Source of the DNA: Linnemannia hyalina
Taxonomy: Eukaryota > Mortierellomycota > Mortierellomycetes > Mortierellales > Mortierellaceae
DNA: 64,000 nucleotides
Reading direction: 5' to 3'
Assembly: GCA_019671135.1 (NCBI GenBank)
Contig: JAHRHY010000007.1
Span: 868,001 to 932,000, forward strand
Shown: piece by piece, positions 37,513 through 52,200 of the stretch
Layout of the letters: each line of letters starts with the position of its first letter
Numbering within the stretch: position 1 is the first letter of the stretch
The notes under the pieces: model-generated
Told to the model about the DNA's origin: nothing
What the model saw: only the letters and a program-made list of their open reading frames with translations
The model's database searches: none
Program-made: the position numbers and the translations under genes

Positions 37513-40500
37513 ATGTTGGAAGGACTAGTCGCAGGTCTTCTCAACCGATTCATCGGTCCCTATGTCACCAACCTCGACGTCAGCCAGCTCAACATCGCCA
37601 TCTGGAGTGGTATGTTTTTTTACCAGGAGAAGAATAAAGCCGAGACAAGAGACACCTTCACCTCGTTATATGACCTCGGACAGGCGGCAGGGAGGTTGTT
37701 GTTTCTCACAGAGAGCACTCATTAACGAGATTTTCCGCTTTTACTATCCATAACGTAACATACACATCATAGGTGATGTCAAGCTCACCAACTTGCGACT
37801 GAAGAAGGACGCGCTCGACAAGTTCAACCTTCCCGTCGATGTGACTGAAGGTGAGTTAGTTAGTTAGTTAGTTCGCTCAAGACCATTTCCTTTGGAGTTG
37901 AGCGGTGGGGTTCTATCATCATCCCAACCCAACAATGATCGATGACAGAGTCCTGACAATCACCTCCCCCCCCCTTTTGACCATGGAATTATCTCCGCGC
38001 CCTTCTTCTTAGGCTACCTGGGTGAACTCACGCTTAGCATCCCTTGGGCCAACTTGAAGAACAAGCCCGTCAAAGTCTACATCAACAACCTCTACCTTCT
38101 GTGTGTTCCTAAAGCCGAGTCCGAGGTAAGAACAGGAACCCAGTCGAGACTCAGCAACAAACAACAGATATCAGTTGATCACCTTTGCAAGCCCAGAGAT
38201 TCACATTCCTCATCACTTTTCATCTCTTTGACTTAGTACAACCCCGACGAAGAGGCCGCACGAGCACAGGCATTGAAGGAGGATAGACTGGAGAATGCCG
38301 AGCTTTTGAACACAAAACCCACGGCTGGCATGGATGGTATGGGCATGCGTACAATCACAATATCGACTTTGTCATGTGTGTCCAATTCGCAGATTTTAAC
38401 CCCGTCTCTGCCTTTCGCTCTTGTTCTGTCTGTCTTCTTCTGCATCCCTCTTTTGCTGTCGCGGTAGACGAGGAGAAGAAAAATGCAACGTTCTTGAACC
38501 AGCTCATCACCAAGGTGGTCGACAACTTACAAGTTTCGATCAACAATATCCATCTTCGATATGAGGACAAGTTGTCCGATCCAAAGGTAAACAACACTCG
38601 CCAAGTCTGATATGCGAGCCACGGCTCGGTCCAAGGATTTCTCCTCATTGTTGTTTTTTTGTATATTTGAACTGTTGACCAATACGAATACGTTGTTGTC
38701 TATCATGCCACAACCATCACCCACATCCATCATAAATAGCATCCGTTCTCCGCCGGTTTGACTCTTTCACAGCTCTCTGCAGTCTCCACAGACGGCGAGT
38801 GGTCCCCAACATTTATTCATGACGAGGCCAATACCATTCACAAGGTAACATACGCACACGGACTTGATTTCATTTTTCTCCATTTTGCGAGGCCGCACGC
38901 GTCACAATTTTCTTGCCGATGATTTTCTTTGCTGACTCTCTCCAACCAAATGAACGGAATGTCAAAAAAATAGCTTACCACGCTGGACTCTCTGGCCGTA
39001 TACTGGAATACAGACTCGCGTTCGCTTGCCGGACGGAGCAAAGAGGATGCATTGAAGGTGTTCGTGGACCTTATCGCCAAAGCCAAACATGTCCCCGAAG
39101 AGCACCAGTACATCCTCAAGCCAGTCTCAGGAACAGGAAAAGTCAAGCTCAACAAACGTTATGGTGGCGATGTTCCCAAGGCTGGAATCTCGCTCGACTT
39201 TGAGGAGCTGGGTTTTGTGGTGGACGATGAACAATACAAAAATGTGCTTCTGATGATGGGTCTCTTCCACTCCTTCATGAGGCAACACGAGGTAATCCTT
39301 CAATCGATTTCTTGCTTTTTTGTCATTGTTGTCCGACATATATAGCTTCATCCGCTTACAATCACATAATCTGAATCTCGTAATAGTTCCGGAAATTCCG
39401 ACCTCCCAGGGCCATCACACCCAAGAAGGATCCACTGGCCTGGTTCCGATATGCAGGAAACGCGGTGCTCTCACAGATTCACGAGAGAAATCGCAAGTGG
39501 ACCTGGGCGTACTTTGAGGAGCGTCGGGACGACCGCAAGGCGTATGTTGAACTGTACAAGAACCACAAACTGGGCCGTAACGATGTCGAGGACGAGGAGA
39601 GACTCAAGGCACTGGAGTGGAAGCTTTCATATGATGACATTCGCCTGTACAGAAGTATCGCCAAGGGTGTTTTGCGCAGAGAAAAAATCCTGATCGAGAA
39701 GAGGCAGGTTGCTGAACAACCCAAGGGCTGGCTCAGTTCTTGGTGGTACGGCAGCGGAGCAGATTCAACCGAAAGTAAAGCCGAGGTATGTCGCAGGCTC
39801 GCCTTTTGCTTCGCTTTGTTTGTCGTGTATTCTCTACAGCGACTCTAACCTTATTTGTTCATTCTTTTATGTGTTGAATAGAACGAGGAAGCGACATCTC
39901 TCACCGACGCTCAGAAGCAGCAGCTGTATGATGTCATTGATTACGACGAAAAGACGGCACTTCAGGCTAATCTCGAGGAAGCAAAGGACACAATTCTCTT
40001 TGCCATCAACGCCAAGCTCAAGACTGGATCTTTCGCATTGAAGAAGGACCCACATGGAGCAAACACGACTATCTTCAGCATCGTCTTCGACACATTCATC
40101 GCCAACGTCTTGCAACGCACAGACAACTTCCAGGCTGGAATCGCCCTCGGAGGCTTGACCTGTATCGATGGCACTACCCAGAACACGCTTTATCCCAAAA
40201 TCATCCGTGTGAAGGAGGCTGAGAGCAAGAAGGGGTTGTTGTCCACTGTCACGGACGGCGGCACTGTGTACGGCGGAGAGGACAGCCATAATGCAGGCAC
40301 TAACAATGCCGCAGAGTAAGGGCCTTCTCATGATGTTTGAGAGCTTCCTTGTCGCTTATTGACACATTTTTATGGCGCTTTATTAACATGCTATATATTT
40401 GCATTCTTAGACTGAACTTCAGCCCATTCTTCTCGGTCAACTTTGAGCACAACCCATTAGACGGCCATGCTGATAACGTTCTGGAGGTCAAGATGAGACA

Positions 40501-43500
40501 CTTGGAGATCCTGTACAACCCCAAGACAGTCGATACTGTCCTCGATTTCCTGAAGCCACCTCAGAGTGAGGCCGACAGCATCAACGCCCTCTTGGAGGCT
40601 GCTGGAGACACTTTGGAAGGTTTGGCGGCTCAGACACGAGCTGGATTGGAGTACGCTCTAGAGGAGCACAAGCGCTTGGATCTGCGTGTTGACATGGACG
40701 CTCCAGTCATGATCTTCCCTGAGAGGTAAGATGAACCTGACTTGAACTCGGAAGCCGTACGTTACTGGATCTTTCTTGGTTGCTAACATTCCGACACAAC
40801 ATTGTTATCATAGCTGCACGGATATCAATGCGCTCGTTGCAGTGCTTGATGTTGGTCACATCTTCGTAGAGAGCAAGTTGGTCTCCAAGGAAGACATGGC
40901 TGTTGTAGAGAGCAACCACAAGCGCACCATGGACCCCATCGCCTTCGAGAGGCTGGAGGATCTCATGTACGATCGATTTGTCGTCCAACTCTCAAGCACA
41001 CAGCTTTTGGTTGGTCAATCAGTCGAGCGTTGTTTGCAGCAGATCCGGAAGCCGTCCAAGGAGAACGACCTCCATGTCATCGACAAGATCAACATGACCT
41101 TCCATGTGCACCTCTCCATTCTGCCCCAGGCTCCAAACCTGACAAAGATTCGAGTCTTTGGTGACCTGCCATTGCTTCAGATCAACTTTTCTGACAGGAA
41201 ATACAAGACTCTGATGCGCATTGTCGATTTAGTCGTTCCCAAGGATCCCGAGGCCCCAGCGGCGCCACCACCCAAGCCCAAATCTTCCATGAAATTGCCA
41301 CCTTTGCTCTCCAAGAACGCCTACAAGGACGATCTCGTTTTCGGCGACACGACGGAAGGAGAGTCTGATGAGGAGCGCGGAAGTACCAGTCAGGAAGAAA
41401 AGATGGTCGAGAAGGAGAAGGTATGCTTACTATTAATGTGTCGACCTTCATGTTACTGCTTGCGCTTTAATGACATTGCGTAAGCTTTGCCACTAACAGG
41501 ATTGTCTCCTTGCTATGTACATTATCGATAATAGGAGTCGAGAGGCGCCATGCTGTTCCAAAAGACGTTCCAGTTCAGCTTCAAGGTGGCCAAGTTTGCG
41601 GTGACTCTTAAAAAGGCTCTTCAGGATGTCAATGCCCCTGAAAGAGTTCTGGCGGATTTGATTATCGAAAAGTTCGACCTCAAGTTTGTGCTTCGCCCAG
41701 TGGACATGTGTGTGGATATTGTTCTCGGATCGCTCTACGTTGAGGACAAGGTAGAGCCAGCTCCACTCTATCCCTACTTGCTCTCATCTGATGCTGACGG
41801 CAAGTCACCAGCCTCTGGAGGAGTTGAAGATCTCGTACGAGTTTCCTATATCAAGGTCAACCCAACATCTCCCGACTACCTCACCAAGTACAAGGGCATC
41901 GACGCCACCGTCGACATCTCTCTTTCGACTGTCACGATGATCCTCACGCGTAAGAGTGTGTTGACCCTCTTCGACTTTATTCTCACCACATTCACCGGGC
42001 CTGCTCCAGCACAAGCGCAGCCTCCATCTCGCCCAGCGGCCATCAACGGAGAACTACCTGCCAGTCAGACGGCTCTGGCTCAAGCTGATGACAAACCTGC
42101 AACTCAGGACAAGATGAAGGTCAAGGTCAAGATGACCAGTATCAACTTTATTCTCAACAACGACGGTCAGAGATTGGCAACCATGGCGCTGTCACAGTGC
42201 GACGTCTCCGTTCTCATGACACCACCCACCATGCGCGTCAATGTCAAGTTGGGCAACTTCACGCTAACGGATGACATCAACCCAGGAAAGCAACAGATCC
42301 TTGCCATTCAGGGTGAAGAGTTTGCCGATTTCGCATACGAGACCTACGACGTTCATTCGACCAGCTACCCTGGCTACGACGCTTCTGTTTTCTTGAAAGC
42401 AGGATCTCTGCAGCTGACCTTCCTCGAAGAGTCTATCCAACAGTTGCTGGACTTTTCGACCAAGTTTGCCAGGATGCACGTCCTATACGACTCTGCTCGC
42501 AATGCAGCTGTCAACCAAGCGCAGGCTTTGCAGACGACTCAGAGCAAGTTCCATTTCGATATCAACGTCAGCACACCCATCGTCATCTTGCCCAAAGATG
42601 CCAAGTCTCGCAACACTATCGTCGCCAACTTGGGAGAGATTTCGATCAGGAACGAGTTTGCAGAGGACACCCATATCGAAGGAGGCACTCTGGATCAGAT
42701 GAAGCTCGGCATTCACTCGATCAACCTTCTCAGCCAGTTCTACTTTGACGACTCGATCCAGGAATTGCAGATCATTGAGGATGTTGATATTGAGTTTGAT
42801 GTGATCCGAGCCGCTCACAAGGATGGCTTGGCGCGTCCAGACATGGAGCTGATCGGTCAGATGTCGGAGGTCAACATGAACCTTACTGAGCTCCAGTACA
42901 AGACTCTCTACGAAATCTCGCTCTCGGTTGCTCGCGCCTTTGGGGGTGGCAGTGAGGAGGACACGAATGCGCTGGCAGCCTCGGCTGGAATCACAGCTGC
43001 TCCTGCACTACCCCCTGTTGTCGTCAAGTCGACTGATGAGAGTTGGACGTCGATGGATCTGGTGTTCAGTCTGCCCAAGGTTGCCCTGGAGATCTACCAT
43101 GGCGATGCAACCCAGAAGGAGGAGTTGCGTGACTGCAGTTTCTCCAAGTTCTCTCTGACCAAGACCGACTTCAAGTACAAGATGCAGACCGATTCGACCA
43201 TGCAAGCGGAGCTCTCTATTCAGGATCTCATCATCAACGATACCAGACGCAACGTCAAGACCAAGTTCCGCGAGATCATCCCTGCCAACCTGCACGACAG
43301 CCCCCAGATCTCCTTGTCGCTTAGCACTTTTGATGACAAGAGCATGCTGGTCTTGTTCAACTTGGACAGCCCCAAGATCATTTTCCATTTGGAGTACATC
43401 TTTGCTTTGCAGAACTACTTTACGAGCGTCCTCGCATCGGGACCCGCGGAAGAACCCCCCAAGGCTGGCAGGCGACCATCGACTACAAGCCAGGTTTCGA

Positions 43501-46500
43501 ACCGCAGCAACAGCTCACGTAACGCCGCCGCCTCGTCTAATGCCATCGAGCCTGCCAAGCCCGCAGAACAGGGCCCTCCCCTGCACTACAGAGTCAGCGT
43601 CAACTCGCCCGAGATTATCTTGCTCGCCAACGCAGCCAGCTCTGCCACAGACGCCATTATCCTTTCAGCCCATCAGGTCGTGTTGTCGCAACAGGAGACC
43701 ATGACCTTGATTGTCGATCGCGTCGGAATGTTTTTGTGCAAAATGGACAAGCGCGAGGATACCTGTCTTCGATTTATCGACAACTTCGACATTGCTCTTT
43801 CCATGGGAACTCGCTCGCCTACACCTGGACACCAGCTCACCAACATCACTCTGGACGTTCGACCCTTGGTTCTGAGACTGTCGTACCGTGATGCTATGCT
43901 GGTCATGGACATTGTCAACAAGGTGACGGAGCTCCAGTCGATGGTGCAGCCTGCCGTCGGGGAGAAGCCAAAGCCCGTCAAACAGATTCAAGGAGCAGGA
44001 CCTACCCCTAGAGCGATCGCAGAGGCCGACAGACGTGCGGTTATCACCTCGGCCACCTCTATCGCGCCTAAGCCCAGCGCCAAGCGTATCGTCGAAGAAG
44101 CCTCGTTTGTCTCAACCCGCGAAACGGTAAGTCCGCAAGAATTTGAGGAGGCGAACAGTTCTGTTGTTATTTTTATACAGTCGTTAACATGACTTTCGTA
44201 TGCAATTTTTCATGAAAATAGCTCAAGGGAGTCATCCAGGGCCTTCAGCTTATTCTCATCGACGACATGCACAGTTTGCCGATGCTGGACTTGAAGCTGG
44301 ACCGGTTCGATTTGGAGGTCAAGGAGTGGTCGTCGGAGATGAAGGTCGATACTTCCCTTCGCCCGAGCATCAACTACTTCAACGTCAGGAACTCTCATTG
44401 GGAGCCTCTTCTTGAGCCCTGGCAGTTGGTGATCCACGTCGCCAAGGTTGTTCAGCCTGCCAACATGTTGATTGACATTTTCTCCAAGCAAGATCTCAAC
44501 ATCAACATATCGCACACCTTCATTGAAACTGCCCTGCAGATCATGACGACCATCCAGAAGGAACCAGAGCACGCGGCATCCATCAACCGCGAGACTCTGG
44601 TGCCTTATGTTCTGAAGAACAAAACAGGTTATCCTCTGCATGTCTGGGCCGAGTCGGAAAACAACGTTGACATTGTCGTTCACAAGATGAAGGACGGTGC
44701 CAGCCTGCCCTGGCGATTTGATGACTGGAGAAAGATGCGCGAGGTAAGTTACATGATACTCGGCATTCTTTTTAATCATGCTCGCATCTTATGATAGGTA
44801 TTCATCCTCTCATCACTCCTTGTCGTTCTATAGACTGTGGCAAGCAAGAAGAACACTCTTGGTATCCAGTTCGATGGAGTCCCATGGGAGAGTCTCAAAG
44901 ATGTCCCTGTCGAGAGGGAAGGACGTTACTTGTACGTGCTTCGACCCAAGTTGAACAAGGTCTCTCACCGCGTTGCTGTCGACATCCAGATCAAGAACAA
45001 CGTCAAGGTCGTCACCTTCAGCTCTGCTTTGTTGGTCGAGAACGCCACTTCCTTGCCCATCGAGGTCGTGGTTATTGACGAGAAGAGGAAGCACCTCTCC
45101 AGTGCTCAGAAAATTGCTCCCGGAGAGGATTACTCAGTTCCCATCGAGTCAGCATACAAGCACCGCCTCCTCGTTCGTCCTGATCCAGGATTCAACTACA
45201 ACTGGAACACTGAGCCCATTTTCTGGCGCGATCTGGCCACGCAGCAGCATAGCCAGCAGCGATACGGATCGAATGGCCAGAGTGTGAATTCAGTCAGCTG
45301 CCAACCCAGCGAAGACCGGACCCAGCAACCCTTCCGTTTCCAGGTTCGCGGAGGAACTGATAACTTTGATCCACTTGCCAAGGACTATCCCTACATGACT
45401 ATCCGCCTCAGTGCACCTGTTGAGATCGAGAACTTATTGCCCTACAACATGCGATACACAATCATGGAGAAGACTTCGCCCAAGCACAGCGGACCTGTGG
45501 TGACCTCGTACCTGCGTAAGGGTGGTATCTCGCCATTGCACACCGTCGATGTTCGCAACCTCATGCTCCTTAGCGTCGTCATCGAGAACACGACCTTCCT
45601 CCCCAGTGAATACGCCATCGTCACGTCTCATGACCCCGACGAGCTTCCTGTTGAAAACACGTTGACATTGCTCGACCCTGAGGGTCTCAAGCTGACTCTT
45701 GGCATTCACCGACAGTATGTTAACTTGCGTTGCTATTGTCGCTTTTATCGATAGACTTGACCTTCATATGTTAACTGTATAATTTTTGCTTTGTGTCGCA
45801 TAGTGTCATCCCCAACTCTGGCGGAGCAGTCAAGTTCAGTATCTTCTGTCCCTATGTGGTCCTGAACAAGACTGGCTTGGATCTCATCTTCAAGGCCAAG
45901 TCATTCATGCAGAACGCCAAGATCGCTGCCGGCCAGGGCTCCAACCGCATGGTCCAAAACAAGGCGCTTCCGCTCATGTTCTCATACGGCAAGACGGAGA
46001 ACGGCAACCGTATGCTTGTCCAGGTCGGTGGAAGCTCGCAGTGGAGTCGACCCGTCAGTTTTGAGGCTGTTGGAAGCATCATGGAGATTTCCGTGCAAGC
46101 AGCAGAGCGACCTGAGGAGATTCATCTGGGAATGAACGTCGAGCTTGGCAAGGGCAAGTACGCTCTGACCAAGGTTGTCACCATCACCCCTCGCTTCATC
46201 CTCAAGAACAACTTGGACGAGGACCTAAACTTCCGCGAGGTTGGTTCCAACAATGTCACCTTGCTGCCAGCCCACCAACGCGTTCCTCTGCGGTACATGC
46301 GTCTAGGACAACAGAAGCTACTCTCGCTTCGTCTCCCTGGAATCACCTCGAGATGGTAAGCTTGCGGACGATCTGCTTAAGGATTTGTATTCTATGCGAG
46401 CCACCCTTTTCTTTTGTTGAACTAATAGTTGATATCGTGTTTTGTATCCAACATTAGGACGGCGCCTTTCAACATCGACGAGATGGGCAAGATGTACGTT

Positions 46501-48971
46501 ACAATCCTGCGTAGCGATGGTGAAGTCGAGCTTATTCGGATCCATGTTATGATGGAGGTTGCTACTGTTTTCATCGTTTTGAACAAGGAGGAGGGTCGCT
46601 GGCCATACCGAATCGATAACCGTTCGTCGTGGGACATCGCCTTCAGCCAACACGTAAGTAGCATCGGCTTTGCGTGTTTTATATGGAATGGTAGTCATTA
46701 GGGTTCAACTCATTCTAACTCTTATTTCTTCCAACGCTCTTTGATCTATCAGAGCAACGTTCGTAGCGACTCTGCCACAGCGTCGACGGCCTCGTTCTCG
46801 AGCTTCGCCGCCAAGACCTACAAGCTCAAAGCAGGCGAGACGATGGCATACTCCTGGGATCTGCCTCACATGAAGGAGAAGACGTTGGTTTTGAACGTCA
46901 ACGGTCGCGAGCGCGAAGTGAGTTTGCAGGAGATCGGATCCTTGGTCCCCTTCAAGTTCCCTGCAGGCGATACCAACGGCATTCTCGCTATTGATGTCAT
47001 TGCGGAGGGCCCCACGCAGGTCTTGGTGCTCGCAGATTACGACTCGAAGCAGAGTTTGTTCAAGCAGCGATCGTCGAGTCAATTGACGGTCAGTGACAGG
47101 AGCGATGACGGCAAGGATATCTCCAAGGACGGCTTCGAGGTTATTGATGTCGACGCCGTGGTCACATTCAACTTCCAGGTCCGACTTGAGTGCATTGGTA
47201 TCTCTGTCCTGAATCAGCGGATGCAAGAGTTGATCTACATATCGATGACGGGTCTCGAGATGCGATACACGGACTCGAACATGTACCAGTCTGTCAACAT
47301 GTTGGTGAAGTGGCTCCAAATCGACAACCAGCTGTACGGAGGATCAAGCCCGATTATCCTTTGCCCGACGCAGACCCCCAAGGACGGCAAGGACTCGGCC
47401 GCTCACCCAACCTTGCACAGTGCCCTGGTGCGAGCCAAGGACGAAACTCACGGAGTTGTTTACTTCAAGTACTTCTCGGCGTTGGTCCAGGAGCTGACTG
47501 TGGCCATGGACGAGGACTTTTTGTACACTCTTCTCGAGTTCTCGAAGTTCAATGTGCCAGGGTGGACGGATGACCCAAGCAAGGTTCAGCTGTGCGACGA
47601 GAGTCTCGATCTTCCAGAGCCTACTGCCAATGAGGGCGAGAGTCAGCTGTTCTTTGAGGTGCTCCACCTGCACCCCATGAAGGTCAACCTGTCCTTCATG
47701 CGATCGGACCGTGTCAACATCGAGGAGGCCCAACAGAAGACCTCGAGCCACAACCCCATTATGTACGTCTTTAACGTACTCACTATGGCCATTGGAAACA
47801 TCGATGTAAGTCTTCAATTTGTTCACTTCTTCTGCATTGGGTGCAATCTGCTTTGCCAACTATGTAGTGCATCATTCTAACCCTATGTCAACTTAACGAT
47901 TACATCTAGGCTGCACCGATTACACTCAACGCGTTGTTCTTGGAGAACGTTCGTGCGAGCGGACCGGTGTTGGTGGATCTTTTGCAGAGACATTACAGCC
48001 AGGACTTCTTCTACCAGCTTCACATGATTGTCGGATCGATCGAGTTCTTGGGTAACCCTGTTGGTCTCTTCAACAACCTCAGTTCAGGAGTGGTCGACTT
48101 TTTCTATGAGCCCTACCAAGGATTCATCATGGCAGACCGCCCACAAGAGATTGGTCTGGGCATTGCTCGCGGTACTTCGTCGCTGCTCAAGAAGACAGTC
48201 TTTGGATTCTCGGACAGTCTTGCCAAGATTTCTGGATCGGTCGGAAAGGGACTTTCGGCCGCCACCATGGACAAGAACTTCCAGGAGCGACGACGCATGG
48301 GCAGCCAACGCAACGCACCCAAGCACGCGCTTTCCGGATTGTCTCAGGGAGCGTCGTCGTTGGCCAAGGGTGTTGTCAGTGGAGTGACCGGTATTGTCGA
48401 GCAACCGTTGCAGGGTGCCCAGAGCGGAGGCGTCGAAGGATTTTTCAAGGGAGTCGGCAAGGGACTTGTCGGTGCTGTGACCAAGCCCTTGGTCGGAGTG
48501 TTTGACTTTACGACTAACGTAACATCCGGTATCCGTAACACTACCACCGTCTTTGACAAGGACCAGACGCGCAAGCGCATCCCTCGTCACGTTCCCAAGA
48601 ACGGCATCTTGACCCTTTACGACAAGTCTGAGGCCGTTGGCCAGTTCTGGCTCAAGCAGATCGATAGCGGACGATACTTTTACGACGACTACATTGCCCA
48701 TTTGGTCCTCAAGGGCGACAACATGGTCGCGATGCTGACATCCAAGCGGATCATGGTCTTCCGGGCCGAGAGTCTGAAGGTTGAGTGGCAGTTGGAGTTC
48801 TCTGAGATCCAGGCGATTGCGCCCTTCCCGCGTGGTATCTCGATCACGAGTCGACGCGACCAACAGGAGAACTTTATCCCGATCTTTGAGCAGAGTTCGC
48901 TCCAGTGGTTCAGCAGCAGGATTGAGGAGAAAGTCAGTCAGTTCAACGCCGAGCTCAAGCCCTTGGAGTAA
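37513..48971 (+). CDS. VPS13: VPS13 bridge-type lipid transfer protein
   Basis: Moves phospholipids in bulk between organelles at contact sites (ER, mitochondria, vacuole, endosomes). Exons 37513-37609, 37773-37850, 38013-38125, 38237-38336, 38468-38586, 38740-38844, 38974-39291, 39387-39785, 39882-40315, 40411-40725, 40814-41420, 41535-44126, 44222-44743, 44834-45714, 45804-46355, 46458-46653, 46753-47805 and 47910-48971 join in frame to 3180 residues (yeast 3144). The chorein N-terminus [20 protein letters not shown] is textbook. The long groove follows (much of it in exon 12, residues ~896-1759). The VAB/SHR-BD adaptor region is spread over exons 13-17. The C-terminal part carries [20 protein letters not shown] and repeated [20 protein letters not shown] amphipathic helices, then a PH-like end ([15 protein letters not shown]). 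It appears fully intact. Most introns crowd the 5' third. Confidence 0.97.
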
Positions 48972-49290
48972 TTGCACGGACGTAGAAGAAGGAAGGAGAG
49001 TTCTATTAGATAGCAAGTCATTTACAAATACATATTTTCATTCACCAAAATTCAACTCCAGCCTGCAAAATCCCATAAAAAGGATAAAAGCGGTTGAAAA
49101 AAAAACTGGCAAATCATTGGCAATGGGGGCAAAAGAGTATTTTTTTTTTATTCTTCTTCTTTTTATTGATATATAATTACATGGGTGGGTTATTGTTGTT
49201 TTTGTTGTTATTCTTCTAATGGGACAACGGGGGGGAGGATTGGGTTGGTATGTCAGACAGAGGGGGGAGAGAGAGAAAGAGAGGTTGCGT
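48972..49290. other. Convergent 3' flank between VPS13 and ACC
   Basis: 319 bp between facing stop codons. TTTATT near 49147 and 49162 gives AATAAA on the minus strand, 124-144 bp past the ACC stop. A-rich sequence at 49075-49105 may serve VPS13. No gene. Confidence 0.5.
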
Positions 49291-52200
49291 TTAAACGGTC
49301 ATGGTGGCAAACTTTGATAGGATGTCCTGCTTCTCCTGGTCAGAGAGGCTCTGGAGGATACGGTCAAAGCCCTCGACAACACCAGCGCGGTCAGAGGTGT
49401 ACATGCGAACGACCTCCTCAGCAGTGCCAGCAGCAGTCAACTCCTGGATCATGGCATCGACCTTACGGGACTGGCCCTCGAACCACTCAAGAACAACACG
49501 GTCCTCGTGCTCCCAGATCTGGGTAAGCTCAGCCTCGGAGGCGTGGACGGTGTCGCGGCCGAACCAGGCCTTAAGAGTGGCTGTCTGGTCGTCGCGGGTC
49601 TGGGTCTTGGAGGCGATGGTCATGCGGCGGCGGATGTACTCCTCAGCGAGTCTTCTGCGGACGCGCCAGTAGAAGTAGCGACGGGCGTTGGTCCAGTCGA
49701 GCGACTCGCGGATGGTACCCTTGGCCTTCATGCGGCCGGCGGTATCGTGGAGGTCGGCAAACTGGATGGCGAGCTGCTGGTAGACGGGGAGGAGCTCCTG
49801 CTCGCGCTCGGTGAGCTTGGTCTTGATCGCCTCGCGCTCGGCGCCGGCGAGGTCGGGCTTCTCGTACTGGGCCTTAAGGTCGCGGTACTTGTCGTCGAGG
49901 CGCTCCATGGTAGCCAGCAACTGGGCCTTGCGGAACTTGATCTCGACAATACCCTCGGGCTCGAGGACTCCGGCACGGGAGCGCTTGTCGGCGTACATCT
50001 CCATCATGTTCTCGTTGATGGTTGGGTCAACGACGACCCAGGCACCTCCACGGAGCTCTCCGTTGGGGACGACGTAGACAAAGACGGGCTGCTTGTAGGA
50101 CGAAAGGGCATCGACAATGAACGATCCATACTTGAGGATCTCATTGAACATGTCGCGCTGACCACCCGAGAATCCACGCCAGTTGGCAAAGATCATCAAG
50201 GGCAGCTGCTCTCCCTTGTTAAAGTCGTTGATGGCCTGGGCAGTCTTGTAGGCAGAGTTGGGGTACCAGACATTACCGGCCTCCATCAAAACCTGCTCGA
50301 CAGAGTCGCCGTTGGCGGGATCGGCGGGGATGATGTGCTCGACAGAGCGGGTCTCAACAGCAATGACTCCCATGGGGACACCACCCAGACGAGCGCGACC
50401 AACAACAACAGTGCGGGCCCAACCGGTCAAGGTCTCGGTGAAGGAGCCTTTGTCAAAGAAACCGGTCTGGAAGACAGCATCTTCATCCTCAGCATCCTTA
50501 CCGCCAATCAACCAACGGGGGTCGTAGACAGCACCCTTGGGGGGCATGTAGTCGATATCACGGTCCCAGGTGTCGTTGCTGACGGTAATGGGGACGGGGG
50601 CGTTCTTACGCTCGGGGATGTACGACAACCAGTTGACAATCTTGCCAATACCTTCGTAGTCGTTCTGGGCGGTCAAATGCGAAACTCCGTTCTTGTACAT
50701 GATCTGGGTACCTCCGAGCTGCAAGTTCGAGGTGTAGACGTCGCGACCGAGCAACTTGTTCAAGGCGGGGGCACCGGTCAAGATGATGGGCTGACCCTCG
50801 TTCTGAATAGTACGCTGACCCAAGCGGACCAAGTAAGCACCAATACCTATTTTCAATTATTGAGAACAAGCACAATTTGTCATTAGTAAATAAATCATGG
50901 TAACAGAACACAATGCAAAGAATAAATGAGCAATAAGGGTAAACTTACCGACAGAGCGGCAGGTAACCAAGGTGATGGTAAAGATATCATCGTAGGCACG
51001 GGAAGTCTCTCCGGCAATCAAACCAGATCCACGCAAGTTCTCAACACCAAGACCATCGACGGCACCAATGACATCGGTAATCTTGTGGCGGGTCTCACCA
51101 TCCTCAACAATGGTCTCGGTCAAGACAGACTTCTTGCCCGAGCGCTCCTCCTGAGCGTCCAACTGCTTCAAGCCAGCATCGGTGAGGTAAATGTACTTGA
51201 ATCCCTTGGCGGGGTTCGAGGCATCGTTCCAGCACGAGTTGAAGAGACCAATGACCTCCGAGGCAAGACCGATTCTGGCTCCAGAGTTGGCAGAGAGGTA
51301 GACACGAGGGACACCCAGCTTTCTGGCGAGCTCCGAGGCCTTGTAGAAGACCAAGTCCTCCTCGGGTCCGAACGATCCAATGTTGTAGGTGATATCGTTG
51401 GCAATCACAATGATCTGGCGACCCTCGGGGTACTCGGGAGTGCGGAGGGTGAAGATCCAGGCGACCATACCGCAGTTGTTCGAGCCGGCCTCACGGACAA
51501 CCTGCTGCAACTGCTGCTTCTCATCCAAAACCAACTCGCGCATCTCCAAGACCTGGTTGGGGGTCTTGAGCGAGGGGTTGGCCTTGACGGCATGGTTCCA
51601 CTGGGCACGAACAGCCTGACGGAAGAGCTCACCAAAATCGTAGACGTAGGTGGTGCCCATCAAGTGAGCCTTGTAACGTCTGGGCTGGAGCCACTCCTTG
51701 GTAGGGTAGGGCTGGTTGACGGGCAAGAGGTGGAAGGGGCCAGTGGGGCCGACAGACTTGAAGATGGCGCCCTTGTCGGTCTGGATCTCACGGTAGGTGT
51801 CGACGTTCAAGACGTAGCCCGAGACGTTGGAGATGATGAAGCGGAGGGGGATGGGGTCGGCGGTATCGTTCTTGGACTGGACGTTGAAGCGGATCTCGGC
51901 ACCGGTGACGCGGAGGCGCCAGAGACGCTTGCCGTGGCGGTCAATGAAACCCTTGAGGGCAGACTCGACCTCGGTGGCATCCAACTGGAAGGTCGGGATG
52001 AAGTTGATGAACAAGTGGTTGCAGTCCGACTGCTTGTAGGTGGCACCGACAATCTCGAGGGCATCCAAAATGTCGTTCAACAAACGGTCAGTCTCCGAGA
52101 TCAAGTAATCAGCAGTACGGACGCTCGAGCGCAGGCGACCAGGGCGAACCAAGGCGCAGACGAAGAAACGGCAGTCCGAGATGTTCTCCTTTCCAACGGC

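Noticed and set aside
49507..50886. 459-codon plus-strand frame opposite the ACC1 carboxyltransferase exon
   Set aside because: Same antisense effect; the opposite strand has unambiguous carboxyltransferase motifs.
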